A DNA stretch of 6,555 nt, taken from positions 1 through 6,555 of the forward strand of contig QKIM01000435.1 in NCBI GenBank assembly GCA_003249585.1, given 5' to 3'. The stretch comes from Deltaproteobacteria bacterium. Its GTDB lineage: Bacteria; Myxococcota_A; Polyangia; HGW-17. Each line of letters begins with the position of its first letter. Position 1 is the first letter of the stretch. The position numbers and the translations under genes were made by a program. The notes below the pieces were generated by a model. That model did not search any database, had not been told where the DNA came from, and was given only the letters and a program-made list of their open reading frames with translations. Positions 5,879-6,555 of the stretch are shown piece after piece.

Positions 5879-6555
5879 TTATGTGAAAAGGCCGGCGAGA
5901 TCGTCGCTCCAGGGAACAACCATTTTGGGAGCAAGCGCAATGCGCTTCGCCCCACCGTATATGCAGGTGCCGTCTTCTCTCCCTTGGATGGTATTGAGCC
6001 AGTTGATGTTTTTGAAATATCCACTGTTGAACGTCATCCCGCTCTTGATTTCGAGGAGCTCGAGATGCGTCCCCCGGTCGATGACCAGATCGATCTCGTG
6101 CCCGTGCTGATCCCTCCAGAAATAGAGGGGGCTCTGCTTGCCCTTGTTGAAGTACTGCTTGAGTGCCTCGGCGATAACCCAGTTTTCGAAAATATTTCCT
6201 CTGAGGGGGTGGGCCTGTAATTGCTCGACCGTATGGATACGCAGCAGGTAGCACAGGAGGCCCGTATCATAAAAATACACCTTGGGAGCCTTGGTGATCC
6301 GCTTGCTGAAGTTCTTGAAGTGGGGCTGAAGGATGAAACAGATGTAGCTCGCCTCGAGGGCACTGAGCCACTTGCGGGCCGTCGGATGGGTAACGCCCGC
6401 GTCGCTCGAGAGCGAACTGAAGTTGACGATGCTCCCGGTCCTCGTGGCCGTCAAGCGGAGGAAATTATCGAAGAGACTGATGTTCTCCACATTGATGATG
6501 TTCCGCACGTCTCTCTCCACGTAGGTGACGAGGTAGTCCGCCAGCCACGCGGTTG
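5879..6555 (-). CDS. AAA/DUF4143-family ATPase, C-terminal part (5' partial)
   Basis: The frame is open from the right edge to the TAA at 5881-5879. The GTG at 6520 is internal: the codons before it (WLADYLVTYVERD) continue the family consensus. The Walker ATPase domain would lie outside the window. Numbering from the GTG, residues 33-70 form a winged-helix-like segment, and VYFYDTGLL (81-89), RGNIFENWVIAE (107-118) and YFWRD (133-137) are DUF4143 landmarks. Asp144 in HEID with Glu157-X-Lys159 in LEIK form the PD-(D/E)XK-like signature of this domain. Members are widespread, often in several copies per genome and mobile; their physiological role is poorly known. G+C is much lower than in the flanking genes (33/60 at 5881-5940 and 25/60 at 6001-6060, against 39-41/60 in tatC and the glycosylase gene), suggesting horizontal acquisition. 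Confidence 0.92.
   Translation of the reverse strand, partial: TAWLADYLVTYVERDVRNIINVENISLFDNFLRLTATRTGSIVNFSSLSSDAGVTHPTARKWLSALEASYICFILQPHFKNFSKRITKAPKVYFYDTGLLCYLLRIHTVEQLQAHPLRGNIFENWVIAEALKQYFNKGKQSPLYFWRDQHGHEIDLVIDRGTHLELLEIKSGMTFNSGYFKNINWLNTIQGREDGTCIYGGAKRIALAPKMVVPWSDDLAGLFT

Noticed and set aside
4829..6220. Long plus-strand open frame (463 codons) across the end of tatC, the repeats and the ATPase gene
   Set aside because: It is a +1/+2 shadow of tatC rich in Pro/Arg/His, continuing through non-coding repeats and antisense to the ATPase. It has no recognisable domain.
6518..6520. GTG as start codon of the minus-strand ATPase gene
   Set aside because: The frame stays open upstream to the window edge, and the residues encoded there continue the DUF4143 consensus, so the GTG is internal.

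Overview
The window is GC-rich: sampled 60-base blocks in the coding regions count 65-68% G+C. It reads as a Gram-negative bacterial chromosome. Two predicted lipoproteins, a TatC translocase, a receiver-DUF4388-TPR regulator and a family 4 (iron-sulfur) uracil-DNA glycosylase together suggest a former deltaproteobacterium (Myxococcota, Desulfobacterota or relatives). This placement is inference from gene content, not a search result.

Layout. Bases 1-879 hold the 3' part of a response-regulator-like gene: the end of a receiver domain, a DUF4388/PATAN-like domain, a second unassigned domain and a TPR. It overlaps by 14 bases the gene for a large secreted lipoprotein (866-2626), which combines a Met/Pro-rich spacer, a putative esterase domain with a visible Ser-Asp-His set, and two SH3-like segments. 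A terminator-like hairpin follows. A lone tRNA-Ile(GAT) lies on the minus strand (2672-2748) with its own recognisable promoter.

A compact plus-strand cluster then runs 2929-5606: an unassigned lipoprotein, a family 4 uracil-DNA glycosylase joined to it by an ATGA stop/start overlap, and tatC three bases later. The three are probably co-transcribed. A sigma70-like promoter candidate inside the end of the lipoprotein gene could also drive the last two. No tatA or tatB is visible.

Bases 5607-5878 are non-coding. They contain five head-to-tail copies of a 20-base unit ending in a complete 20-base palindrome, a second REP-like palindrome, and a hairpin near the end of the next gene. The last gene (minus strand, 5879 to the window edge) is the C-terminal part of an AAA/DUF4143-family ATPase. 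Its base composition is clearly lower in GC than its neighbours (two sampled blocks count 55% and 42%), which suggests acquisition.

I do not see a convincing new multi-gene system. The items most worth a second look are the tandem array built from one arm of a palindrome, the TatC with an enlarged periplasmic loop and a changed N-terminal motif, and the SH3-tailed esterase lipoprotein.
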